DNA from: Pseudobacter sp.
Lineage (GTDB): Bacteria; Bacteroidota; Bacteroidia; Chitinophagales; Chitinophagaceae
Assembly: GCA_017849455.1 (NCBI GenBank)
Contig: JAFIGX010000010.1
Span: 1-64,000 of the forward strand
Length of the DNA: 64,000 nucleotides
Direction: 5' to 3'
A model generated the notes under the pieces. That model searched no databases, had not been told where the DNA came from, and saw only the letters and a program-made list of their open reading frames with translations. The position numbers and the translations under genes are program-made. This document shows, one piece after another, positions 8,248 to 16,280 of the stretch (position 1 is its first letter; each line of letters begins with the position of its first letter).

Positions 8248-11200
8248 TTAAAATTTGGCTTGAATACCGAAACTGAATGTCCTGGGAATAGGCACGGCCC
8301 CAAAATCTATTCCTCTCAATACTGTGCTCTGACCGCCGGCATTCACTTCGGGATCATATCCTTTGTAATTATCCCAGGAGATCAGGTTCCTGCCACTCAG
8401 GCTCACAATAAGATCATTGACCCATTTCAGTTTGCCGAAGCTATAGCTCAGTGATACTTCACGCAGTTTTACGAAGGAGCCATCATCTACCCGCCATTCT
8501 TCCACGGCATAGGCGCCGGCTATATAGCCACGGGGCAGTTTCCCTTCCTGTTCAAGCTGCGCTACGGTGCCATTGCCTACACCCTGACGCGTACGCCAGT
8601 CTGCATTCCATACATTGGCGCCCTGCAAGGCATCGAGCTGAATGCGCAGGCCGAATTTTTTGTAGCCCAGTTCATTCACGAGCGTGGCGGTGTAATCGGG
8701 ATTGGGATCGCCCACTACTTTGCGAAGGGTGGTCGGACCGGCCGGCAAACCATTCGCATCTCTTTGGGGCGTGTAGGAAAGCACACTGTTCTGAACGCCT
8801 TTTTCGATCTGGAGGATGCCTGAATTGTTCTTCAGCAGTGCTCCACTGTTATCCCTGGCAAAGAAAGTTCCATAGAAAACGCCGATAGGTTCTCCTTCGA
8901 TGATGGCCACCGGAGCGCCGGCATTGGTGGTAAGCAGGTTCAGTGTTTGCCCGATTTTTACCGCCTTGTTCCTGTTGCGGTTGAATATCCCCGTGATGTC
9001 CCATCTGAAATCTCTCGAGCGGACGGGTGTGCCGTTCAGCACAATCTCGAAACCTTTATTCTCCAGTGATCCGATATTATCGAGCAGGCTGGAGTAGCCC
9101 AAAGTGGGGGCAATGAATCGGTTGATCAGCAGGTCTTTTACTTTTTTGGTGTAATAGTTGAATTGCAATCCCAGCCTGTTGCCGAAGAAAGAGAAATCGG
9201 CCCCGAACTCCAGCTCTTCCTGCCGTTCCGGTTTTACTTTTTCATTGGCAAGCGTGTTGCTGGACGTGAGAGAGGTCCTGCCCAGGAATGCGATGCTTGT
9301 ATAAGTATTGAAGCGTGCATAAGGCCCGATGCCGGTAAGGTTGCCGGAAGTACCATAAGCAACCCGGAACTTTAACAGGTCCCACCAGTTGGAAACACCC
9401 AGTTTGCTCCAGTAATCGGTGCCGGAGATCACATAGCTGCCGCTGGCTTTGGTATAGACCTGGTTACGCTCATCTTTACCGAAGACGGAAGACCCATCCA
9501 CACGAATAGCGCCTGTGATGAATAAATGATTCTTGTACCTGAAATTCTGTTGGAGGTAGGTCCCGGAGATCGACAGCTCGCTGCGATCATCGGCAGGTGG
9601 GAGTAAGGTGCTGGCGCTTTTAACTACCTGTGATTTGGGGGAAAGGCCCCTGCCCTGCGACAATACAAAATTGTTCTTTTCATATTGAACGGAATATCCT
9701 ACCTGCGTGGTAGACCCGATATCCCTGGTGATATTTGTCTGGTAGGTGGCATTGATCTCGTGATTGATGCCGAAGAAAGTATTGTTGGCGGCGCTCGCAT
9801 ACCCGTTCAGGGAATCATTGATAGGGAAGCCACCGCCGTAAAAAGCCGTATTCACATTATAGGTGTAAGGCGGAATGAAAGTGGTGCCGTTCTGTGAATA
9901 ATTATCTATCCCCAATGTATAATCGATGGTCAGGTTCTTCATGGGTTTCAGCTTCAGGCTGGCATTGGCCAGTATGCGGCTGGTGACCTCCTGTTGCTTG
10001 ATATCTTCGATCACCGATACGGGGTTCACACGGCCGCGTTCACCTACTGCCTGCAGATTACCCAAAGCATCCCGCGCAAAAATGTCGTGGAAATTACCGA
10101 TGATGGTCACCGAGTTCATGGGTGAGAAGAAGGAATTGCCATCCGGTTTTTCATTCGACTTGCTGTTGATATAGTTCAGGCCCATGCTGAAGCTGGCCCA
10201 GCTATTCAGGGTCTGGTCGATATTGGTACGGAAACTGTAACGCTGGAAATCGGTGTTCTTGATGATCCCCTGGTTGAAGAAATAAGAACCGGAGAGGAAG
10301 TATTTCGTTTTGTCGGTACCGCCACTGACGGAAACATTGTTGTCCGTACCGATGCCCGTTCTGAAAATATAATCCTGGTAATCGTAGCGGTTCACCGGGG
10401 TGATGATGGTAGAAAGGGTATCGATCGGGCCTGTGGGTGTATTCTTTCTGCCGGTGGCGATAATATCCTGGGTAAGCGCGTTGGGGCCATCGGTAGGGCC
10501 GCCGAATTTAGTAGGTGATCTGTTCACATCGATCTTCTTGCGCAGGTGGCTCATCATAACACTGGTAGAGAAGCTTACCTGGGGTGCGCCTGATTTTCCC
10601 CGCTTGGTAAAGATCTGCACCACACCTGCATTGGCGCGGGAACCGTAAATGGCGGCAGCGGCAGCGCCGTTCAATACTTCAATGCGCTCGATATCCGCCG
10701 GGTTTATATCTGCCATCCTGTTCTGTCCGATCGTGCCGGTGAAATTATTGTTGGCATAGTTACCGCCGGGCCCGTCATAGTTGGCCGAAGTATTCGTAAC
10801 ACGAGTGGTGGAATTGTTCACGATCACGCCGTCCACAATATATAATGGCTCGGAGGAGCTGTTGATGGAGCTGATACCTCTCAGCCTTACACTGACCCCA
10901 CCGGCAGGGTCACCCGAATTCTGGGTGATCTGGGCGCCGGCCGTTTTGCCCTGGAGGGCAGCCAGCACATTGCCGGTTGCGCCTTTGGTAAGCTGGTCGG
11001 CTTTGACGGTGGAGATATAACTGCCTATCTGCTTGCGGGTAGTGCCTGCAGAAGTACCTGTAACGATCACTTCATCCATACTAAGCGCATCGCTCAGCAT
11101 TTCCATATTCAATGAATAGTTATCGGCAGCGCCCACTTGTAATGTTTTGTTGGCTGCTTTGAATCCTATGCCTGTAAAATCGATGGTATAAGTGCCGGGC

Positions 11201-11424
11201 TTGAGGTTGGCCTGGAGCGTGAAATTTCCGCCTGCATCTGTAGAAGTGCCGAAAGTGGTGTTCCTGACCTGAACGGAGATGCCGGGGACCCCTTCATTTT
11301 TGGCATCCGTCACCTTACCGGTGATCCGTTGCTGTGACTGAGCTATCAATCCTGTAAGTACCAGGCAGAGGATAACAGGAATACGCTTCCAGTTTCCTGC
11401 TCCCGGTGTCGTTAGCTTGTTCAT
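8248..11424 (-). CDS. SusC/RagA-family TonB-dependent transporter
   Basis: Outer-membrane transporter of 1058 aa. The order is signal peptide (ends near SQSQQ), carboxypeptidase-regulatory-like domain (ITGKVTDAKNEGVPGISVQV, about 34-115), TonB plug with the family signature VRLRGISSINSSSEPLYIVD (about 180-200) and a 22-strand barrel ending in aromatic F at the C-terminus (SFGIQAKF). There is no N-terminal STN domain, so it does not signal to an anti-sigma factor; regulation is more likely by the divergent TPR/HTH membrane protein starting 397 bp away. It forms a unit with the SusD gene 17 bp downstream. Confidence 0.93.
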   Translation of the reverse strand: MNKLTTPGAGNWKRIPVILCLVLTGLIAQSQQRITGKVTDAKNEGVPGISVQVRNTTFGTSTDAGGNFTLQANLKPGTYTIDFTGIGFKAANKTLQVGAADNYSLNMEMLSDALSMDEVIVTGTSAGTTRKQIGSYISTVKADQLTKGATGNVLAALQGKTAGAQITQNSGDPAGGVSVRLRGISSINSSSEPLYIVDGVIVNNSTTRVTNTSANYDGPGGNYANNNFTGTIGQNRMADINPADIERIEVLNGAAAAAIYGSRANAGVVQIFTKRGKSGAPQVSFSTSVMMSHLRKKIDVNRSPTKFGGPTDGPNALTQDIIATGRKNTPTGPIDTLSTIITPVNRYDYQDYIFRTGIGTDNNVSVSGGTDKTKYFLSGSYFFNQGIIKNTDFQRYSFRTNIDQTLNSWASFSMGLNYINSKSNEKPDGNSFFSPMNSVTIIGNFHDIFARDALGNLQAVGERGRVNPVSVIEDIKQQEVTSRILANASLKLKPMKNLTIDYTLGIDNYSQNGTTFIPPYTYNVNTAFYGGGFPINDSLNGYASAANNTFFGINHEINATYQTNITRDIGSTTQVGYSVQYEKNNFVLSQGRGLSPKSQVVKSASTLLPPADDRSELSISGTYLQQNFRYKNHLFITGAIRVDGSSVFGKDERNQVYTKASGSYVISGTDYWSKLGVSNWWDLLKFRVAYGTSGNLTGIGPYARFNTYTSIAFLGRTSLTSSNTLANEKVKPERQEELEFGADFSFFGNRLGLQFNYYTKKVKDLLINRFIAPTLGYSSLLDNIGSLENKGFEIVLNGTPVRSRDFRWDITGIFNRNRNKAVKIGQTLNLLTTNAGAPVAIIEGEPIGVFYGTFFARDNSGALLKNNSGILQIEKGVQNSVLSYTPQRDANGLPAGPTTLRKVVGDPNPDYTATLVNELGYKKFGLRIQLDALQGANVWNADWRTRQGVGNGTVAQLEQEGKLPRGYIAGAYAVEEWRVDDGSFVKLREVSLSYSFGKLKWVNDLIVSLSGRNLISWDNYKGYDPEVNAGGQSTVLRGIDFGAVPIPRTFSFGIQAKF

Positions 11425-11820
11425 AAAGCAGTTTTAAATGTTGATGAAGAATGTGGTTCGGTGTCTGCGAAAAAGGGTACCTGTGTTTCATGGGGCAGGT
11501 ACCGGACGGTTTACGGGAATGTCGGTTCGTATATGGGTATACGATAGCCTGCTTCCTCATTTCACAGTATGGCACAAACACCGTTTAGCAGGGGGTAGGG
11601 CAATCGTTGTATAAAGATGGGGAATAAAATGATTATTACCGCAAAAACCTGCAATTATTTTATCAATTAATGCGGTTTTGTGCGATAAATGATACGACAA
11701 ACCAGCAAGCGGTTGAAAAAATATGGCAAATTCATGCAATAGATTCACGCTTTTATGGAATATCTTCGCTTGCTGGACCTGATCGATTATTGCTATTGCC
11801 AAGATTAACTGCCCTTCACC
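11425..11820. promoter_or_regulatory. Divergent regulatory region with inverted repeat
   Basis: 396-bp gap between divergent susC and the TPR/HTH regulator. The only structured element is an imperfect inverted repeat: CGCAAAAACCTGCA (11640-11653) against TGCGGTTTTGTGCG (11671-11684), matching with one gap on each arm and a 17-nt AT-rich spacer. It could be an operator for the adjacent regulator. I found no exact TAnnTTTG box on either strand. Confidence 0.35.
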
Positions 11821-13407
11821 ATGAAATACCTTGTCACCTGCCTGTTGCTCCTGGTTGCCCGTGAATTGTTTTGTCAGCAGGACAACCGCCAGCTCCTGCA
11901 GGAACTGAACCTTGTGATAGAATCGGCTCCCCGCTACGATTCCGCCAAACAGCTCAGCATCGAAGCCCTCCGTCCTCCACTGGCCCACGCATCCGGCCGT
12001 TCATTGTTCGAAGTCTACCGTTGTCTGTTCGAAGCCTACAAGATATTCAACTACGATTCCGCCTACCGCTTCGCCAAGGAACAGTACGACCTCGCGGCAG
12101 GGCTCAGGAACGATACCCTCATCAATACCGCGCGTATCAATCTCGGCTTCAGCCTGCTCTCTGCCGGTATGTACAAGGAAACGCTCGAAACATTGGGAGC
12201 GGTCCGGATCAGTACTTTGTCCGACAGCGCCAGGGCCGGTTACTATTCTCTGCTGGGAAGATTTTATTACGATCTCGGTGATTTCGACAAAGACGTGAAT
12301 TATACCCCCGGCTATATCGGGCAAGGCAACGCTTATCTCGATTCAGCCCTCCGCATTTATCCCGATACTTCCTTTGAATATGCTTATTACCGTGGCCTGC
12401 AGGAAATCAAATCCGCCAATAATGACCTCGCCCGGCAAACATTTCGTGCGCTCCTGCAAAGGCCCCGTCTCACCGACCATGAAATGGCGCTCACTGCCTC
12501 CACGCTCAGTGATATCTATATCCAACGGAATGAAAATGATTCTGCCATCAACCTGCTGATCCAGGCTGCCATCGCAGACATTCGCTCGTCCACCCGCGAA
12601 ACCTCTGCCATTTTCAATCTTGCCGTGTTACTATATAAAAAAGGAGATGTGAAGAATGCCTATACCTGTATCCAGCGCGCCATCGCCGATGCTACTTTTT
12701 ACGGGGCGAGGCAACGCAAGGTGCAGGTGAGCGCCATCCTCCCGCTCATCGAAGGGGAAAGGGTCAATATCGCAGAGAGCCAGAAACAAAAATGGCTTAC
12801 CTATGCCGCTGTGGTCACCTTCCTGCTGGCGGTAGTGATCGTGCTCGTGATCGCCCTGCTGCGGCAGGTGAAAAAAGTGAAGCTGTCGCGCAAAGCCCTG
12901 ATGGAAGCCCATGCCCGCCTTCAGCAGATCAACGGCCAGCTCATGGAATCGAATACGATCAAGGAAGAATACATCGGGTATTTCTTCAATTACAATTCCG
13001 ACTTTTTCTCCCGCATAGAAAGATTCAAGAGGAACCTCGACCAGAAGATCGCCGACCGAAAGATCGACGAGATCCGGTTCCTCGTTAACAATATCAACCT
13101 GAAACAGGAACGGGACGATCTGCTCAAGAGCTTCGACAAGGTCTTTCTCACGCTGTTCCCCGGTTTCGTGAACGGGTTCAACGCCTTGTTCAAACCGGAA
13201 GACCAGGTACACCTCAAAGACAGCGAGCTACTCAATACCGATCTCCGCATTTTTGCCCTGATCAGGATGGGGATCACCGATAATGAAAAGATCGCGCATA
13301 TCCTGGAGTATTCGGTCAATACCATTTATACCTATAAGACCAAGATCAGGAATAAATCCATCGTGCCGAATGATGAATTCGAATCGAGGATCATGGAACT
13401 GAAATAA
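11821..13407 (+). CDS. TPR membrane regulator with C-terminal HTH (DUF6377-like)
   Basis: A 528-aa protein with a signal peptide (MKYLVTCLLLLVARELFCQQ), a periplasmic helical TPR-like region (about 30-310), one transmembrane helix (WLTYAAVVTFLLAVVIVLVI, about 324-346), a coiled coil and a C-terminal LuxR-like HTH (LRIFALIRMGITDNEKIAHI then YSVNTIYTYKTKIRN, about 480-520). This matches the DUF6377 group found beside SusC/SusD operons in Bacteroidota. It probably senses ligand in the periplasm and controls the divergent susCD operon; that link is inferred from architecture and position. Its stop is 2 bp from the convergent GlxA regulator stop. Confidence 0.85.
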   Translation: MKYLVTCLLLLVARELFCQQDNRQLLQELNLVIESAPRYDSAKQLSIEALRPPLAHASGRSLFEVYRCLFEAYKIFNYDSAYRFAKEQYDLAAGLRNDTLINTARINLGFSLLSAGMYKETLETLGAVRISTLSDSARAGYYSLLGRFYYDLGDFDKDVNYTPGYIGQGNAYLDSALRIYPDTSFEYAYYRGLQEIKSANNDLARQTFRALLQRPRLTDHEMALTASTLSDIYIQRNENDSAINLLIQAAIADIRSSTRETSAIFNLAVLLYKKGDVKNAYTCIQRAIADATFYGARQRKVQVSAILPLIEGERVNIAESQKQKWLTYAAVVTFLLAVVIVLVIALLRQVKKVKLSRKALMEAHARLQQINGQLMESNTIKEEYIGYFFNYNSDFFSRIERFKRNLDQKIADRKIDEIRFLVNNINLKQERDDLLKSFDKVFLTLFPGFVNGFNALFKPEDQVHLKDSELLNTDLRIFALIRMGITDNEKIAHILEYSVNTIYTYKTKIRNKSIVPNDEFESRIMELK

Positions 13408-13409
13408 AA

Positions 13410-14378
13410 CTACTTCCTGGAATACCTGTTCTTATACTCGATGGGTGTTGTTCCTGTAACCCTTTTAAATATATCCCTGAAAGTCTGTGGGTCGGAATAC
13501 CCCACTTCTATAATGATCTCATCGATCGACTTCCTGCCAGCTTCCAACTGCTTTTTACTGGCTTCTATCCTCACTTTTTGCAGGTATTCGATAACGGAGC
13601 AATGAGTACATTTCTTGAATCTTCTCTCGAAAGTGCGCCGGGTCAAATGGAGCCGGGTTGCCAGTTCATCCACGGTTATTTTATAGGGATAGTTCTCTTC
13701 AATATACGATTGTGATTGTAGTACCTCCGAATCATCATGGTCCTTCATGCCATTGAAAATGACAAAAGGGGTTTGATTGACCTTGTCCAGGTTCACCACG
13801 AAATATTTGGCAATTTGTATCGACATTTCACGATCTACAAACTTTTCTACTAAAAACAACAACAGGTTCCAGTAAGCATTATTACCACCACTGGAATACA
13901 AACCATTATGCTCCACAATAATTTTTTCATCGATCAATTCAACATTCGGATAGAAGTAACGGAACTCGTTTGCATATTGCCAATGCGTAGTACACTTCTT
14001 GTTCTTGAGTAATCCTGAAAATGCCATCATGAAGGCGCCGGTGCATAATGAAGCGATCTCCGCATTTCCTTTGTATTGCTTGATGATCCAGTCCACAAAA
14101 AATCGATTGTTGTGAGTGGCCGTCATCATATCCCCGTTCAGTGCCGGAATAATGATCAGATCAGTTTTTTTCAATTGTCCTGTAAATGCTTCCGGATGGA
14201 TCGCGAATAACCCATTTGAGATCATCGCCTCATTATTTGTACCTACTACCTGTATTTCAAACAGTGGCTTTTGCCTGGAGGCGATCAGTAACTCATTGAC
14301 TTTAAGAAACACTGTTCTGGCGTCTGCTATTGAAGCAAAATTGGAATCTTTCAAGGCCAGGATGGATACATGCTTCAT
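13410..14378 (-). CDS. GlxA-type AraC-family transcriptional regulator
   Basis: A 322-aa regulator with an N-terminal DJ-1/PfpI-like domain (about 1-190; ASLCTGAFMMAFSGLL has the nucleophile-elbow Cys position, and GLYSSGGNNAYWNLLLFLVE is family-typical) and a C-terminal AraC double HTH (about 215-318; DELATRLHLTRRTFERRFKK and VGYSDPQTFRDIFKRVTG). The DJ-1 part usually senses a small ligand rather than acting as an enzyme. It is divergent from a VOC-DoxX-SRPBCC operon, its likely target. A paralogue with the same layout is at 38916. Promoter at 14410-14437. Confidence 0.92.
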   Translation of the reverse strand: MKHVSILALKDSNFASIADARTVFLKVNELLIASRQKPLFEIQVVGTNNEAMISNGLFAIHPEAFTGQLKKTDLIIIPALNGDMMTATHNNRFFVDWIIKQYKGNAEIASLCTGAFMMAFSGLLKNKKCTTHWQYANEFRYFYPNVELIDEKIIVEHNGLYSSGGNNAYWNLLLFLVEKFVDREMSIQIAKYFVVNLDKVNQTPFVIFNGMKDHDDSEVLQSQSYIEENYPYKITVDELATRLHLTRRTFERRFKKCTHCSVIEYLQKVRIEASKKQLEAGRKSIDEIIIEVGYSDPQTFRDIFKRVTGTTPIEYKNRYSRK

Positions 14379-14409
14379 ATTCTTGTTGATTAAAAGAAGA
14401 AATGCTGAA

Positions 14410-14437
14410 CAAATCTAATCATATTCCCTGTCGCAAA
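14410..14437 (-). promoter_or_regulatory. Promoter of GlxA-type regulator
   Basis: On the minus strand TAGATTTG (14417-14410) matches the -7 TAnnTTTG box, and TTTG (14437-14434) the -33 box with a 16-bp spacer. The start codon is about 31 bp downstream. Confidence 0.5.
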
Positions 14438-14489
14438 TGGCAGGTATAGAATGTCGTATTGACCTATCCCACAATAGGGTAATCGCCTC

Positions 14490-14497
14490 TACATTTG
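14490..14497 (+). promoter_or_regulatory. -7 box for VOC-DoxX-SRPBCC operon
   Basis: TACATTTG matches TAnnTTTG and lies 24 bp before the ATG at 14522. No TTTG lies at the right upstream distance, so activation by the divergent AraC-type regulator is plausible. Confidence 0.4.
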
Positions 14498-14521
14498 TCT
14501 GGTAAATTAAAAGCTACAGTT

Positions 14522-14950
14522 ATGAAAAATGTCGATTTCTATTTGCACTTCAATGGCAACAGCGAAAAAGCAATGACCTTTTACAAAAAGATCTTTGGTG
14601 GTGAATTCATTACCTCACAGCGCTACAAAGATGTTCCCGGGAGTGAGAAAATGAATGAAGAGGACCGGGAGAAAATGGTGCACATATCCCTACAGCTATC
14701 AGACAATGTTACGCTGATGGCATCCGACATCGTTACGAAAATGGCAGACCGCGTTTCTTTTGGAAATAACTACCATATATGCCTGCAGGCCGGTAGTGAA
14801 AAGGAAGCTGACAAGCTTTTTGCGGCGCTTTCCGAAGAAGGCATCATTGAAATGCCAATGAACAAAACATTCTGGGGGGCCTATTTTGGGATGTGCGTTG
14901 ACAAGTTCGGTATCCAATGGATGATCAATTTTTCCTATAGCAAATCATAA
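14522..14950 (+). CDS. VOC-family (PhnB-like) protein
   Basis: Small cytoplasmic protein of the vicinal-oxygen-chelate fold, PhnB/DUF1338-like subgroup (142 aa from ATG 14522). Visible motifs: FYLHFNGNSEKAMTFYKKIF (first beta-alpha module), HISLQLSDNVTLMASD, and the C-terminal WGAYFGMCVDKFGIQWMINF. The subgroup is known mostly as uncharacterised glyoxalase/3-demethylubiquinone-methyltransferase-like proteins, so no reaction is assigned. I prefer ATG 14522 over the TTG at 14495, because the latter overlaps the predicted promoter and the shorter form starts exactly at the fold. It is first of three closely spaced genes facing a GlxA-type regulator. Confidence 0.87.
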   Translation: MKNVDFYLHFNGNSEKAMTFYKKIFGGEFITSQRYKDVPGSEKMNEEDREKMVHISLQLSDNVTLMASDIVTKMADRVSFGNNYHICLQAGSEKEADKLFAALSEEGIIEMPMNKTFWGAYFGMCVDKFGIQWMINFSYSKS

Positions 14951-14961
14951 AACCTACGATC

Positions 14962-15372
14962 ATGAAATTGAAAACAGCAAGAATTTGGTTCTGGATCGTT
15001 ACACTGCTGCTAACAGTATGTATACTGGGATCTGCAGTACCAAGTGTACTGATGCTGCCTTACGCCATCGATCATTTTACCAATCATCTGGGCTATCCTT
15101 CCTACTTCCTGTTCTTTACCGGATTGACCAAACTGTTGGGGTTAGTAGCCATTCTTTGGCCAGGATTTCCGAAAATCAAAGAGTGGGCCTATGCCGGGTT
15201 TGTTTTCGACCTGGTAGGCGCAATATATTCCTCGATAGCAGTGGGTGACCCTTTTAGCTCCTGGGTAGTCATATTGATCGATCTGTTATTATTGGTAATA
15301 TCCTATCTCCTTTTCCGAAGGATCTATAGCGGGGCAGGGACATACAGGAGCAAACTGGCGGTCCAGGGATAA
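14962..15372 (+). CDS. DoxX-like membrane protein
   Basis: A 136-aa membrane protein with four predicted transmembrane helices (FWIVTLLLTVCILGSAVPSV; YFLFFTGLTKLLGLVAILWP; WAYAGFVFDLVGAIYSSIAV; WVVILIDLLLLVISYLLF). The FTGLTKLLG and WAYAGFVFDLVGA stretches are typical of the DoxX-like family. Function in this family is poorly known (redox or membrane-associated oxidase subunits in a few cases). It begins 11 bp after the VOC gene and is probably translated from the same mRNA. Confidence 0.82.
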   Translation: MKLKTARIWFWIVTLLLTVCILGSAVPSVLMLPYAIDHFTNHLGYPSYFLFFTGLTKLLGLVAILWPGFPKIKEWAYAGFVFDLVGAIYSSIAVGDPFSSWVVILIDLLLLVISYLLFRRIYSGAGTYRSKLAVQG

Positions 15373-15398
15373 TTATTCACTTTACTCAATCCATAAAA

Positions 15399-15950
15399 AT
15401 GAATACAGCATTGATCGTTCTTTCATTGATCATTTTACTGCTTGCTATAATACTTGTAGCTGCTGTTTTTGCTAAAAAAGACTTCACCGTAAAAAGAGAA
15501 TTGATCATCGATTCATCCAGGCAGGAAGTTTTTGATTATATCAGGTTTCTGAAAAACCACCAAACATTCAGCAAGTGGACTACCAAAGAAGCATCCAAAA
15601 AGACCGAAACCAGGGGGATCGATGGAACGATAGGGTTTGTACAACCGTGGAATAATTACAAGGAAAAGGCTGGCATTGGAGAATTGGAAATTAAAAGAAT
15701 GGTAGAAGGATTGGAAATTGTAATAGAACATAGATACTTCAAACCTGTTCGGGGTATGGGAAATACCTTGATCGCTACCGAAACGGCTCCGCAAGATCAA
15801 ACAAAGGTCAGGTGGGAATATCACGGCGTCTCCAAATACCCCATTAATCTTTTGACCGCTGTAATGGATATGGACAGGCTGGTTGGAACTGACCTGGAAA
15901 AATGTTTAATAAAACTGAAGTCTGTTCTCGAAGGAACATATTCAAAATAA
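15399..15950 (+). CDS. SRPBCC-family protein with N-terminal membrane anchor
   Basis: A 183-aa protein with one N-terminal transmembrane helix (LIVLSLIILLLAIILVAAVF) followed by an SRPBCC/polyketide-cyclase-like domain (KRELIIDSSRQEVFDYIRFL at the start; GMGNTLIATETAPQDQTKVR and WEYHGVSKYPINL later). Such domains bind hydrophobic small molecules in a deep cavity. The third gene of the operon behind the GlxA-type regulator; the combination recurs in Chitinophagaceae, but its role is not established. Confidence 0.82.
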   Translation: MNTALIVLSLIILLLAIILVAAVFAKKDFTVKRELIIDSSRQEVFDYIRFLKNHQTFSKWTTKEASKKTETRGIDGTIGFVQPWNNYKEKAGIGELEIKRMVEGLEIVIEHRYFKPVRGMGNTLIATETAPQDQTKVRWEYHGVSKYPINLLTAVMDMDRLVGTDLEKCLIKLKSVLEGTYSK

Positions 15951-16280
15951 CCTGCTTCTCCTATTTCCTGGATGGCCCTATAGGTTTTTTCTCCTGCTCC
16001 TGCGGGAGCCTATTGAGGCCATTTCCCTGTAGAACATGCCAAACACCGGCAGGAAGAACTTTAGGATCACGAAATCGTTTCAGTTTTCGGACATAAATTA
16101 TTCATATATCGGATTAGTTTATATGATCATACGTAATTAATTATCAGTGATCTGTGCTTCACGTCTCCTTTATTTTCCCTTTATTTTCTATACTTCCCCT
16201 ATATAAGTTGCCCTCCTGTCTGCTTCAGTTTTTCTTTGGTGTCCTGAACCTCGTTCTACACCAATAAAAACTGCCGCTTT
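15951..16280. other. Leader region of the GH97 locus with 11-bp tandem repeat
   Basis: 330 bp without a gene. It contains a small hairpin GCTCC/GGAGC (15996-16009), an exact tandem duplication of CCTTTATTTTC (16167-16177 and 16178-16188) inside a pyrimidine-rich tract (about 16155-16240), and no exact TAnnTTTG box. The tandem repeats and pyrimidine bias upstream of susC may mark a regulator site or an untranslated leader. Confidence 0.4.
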
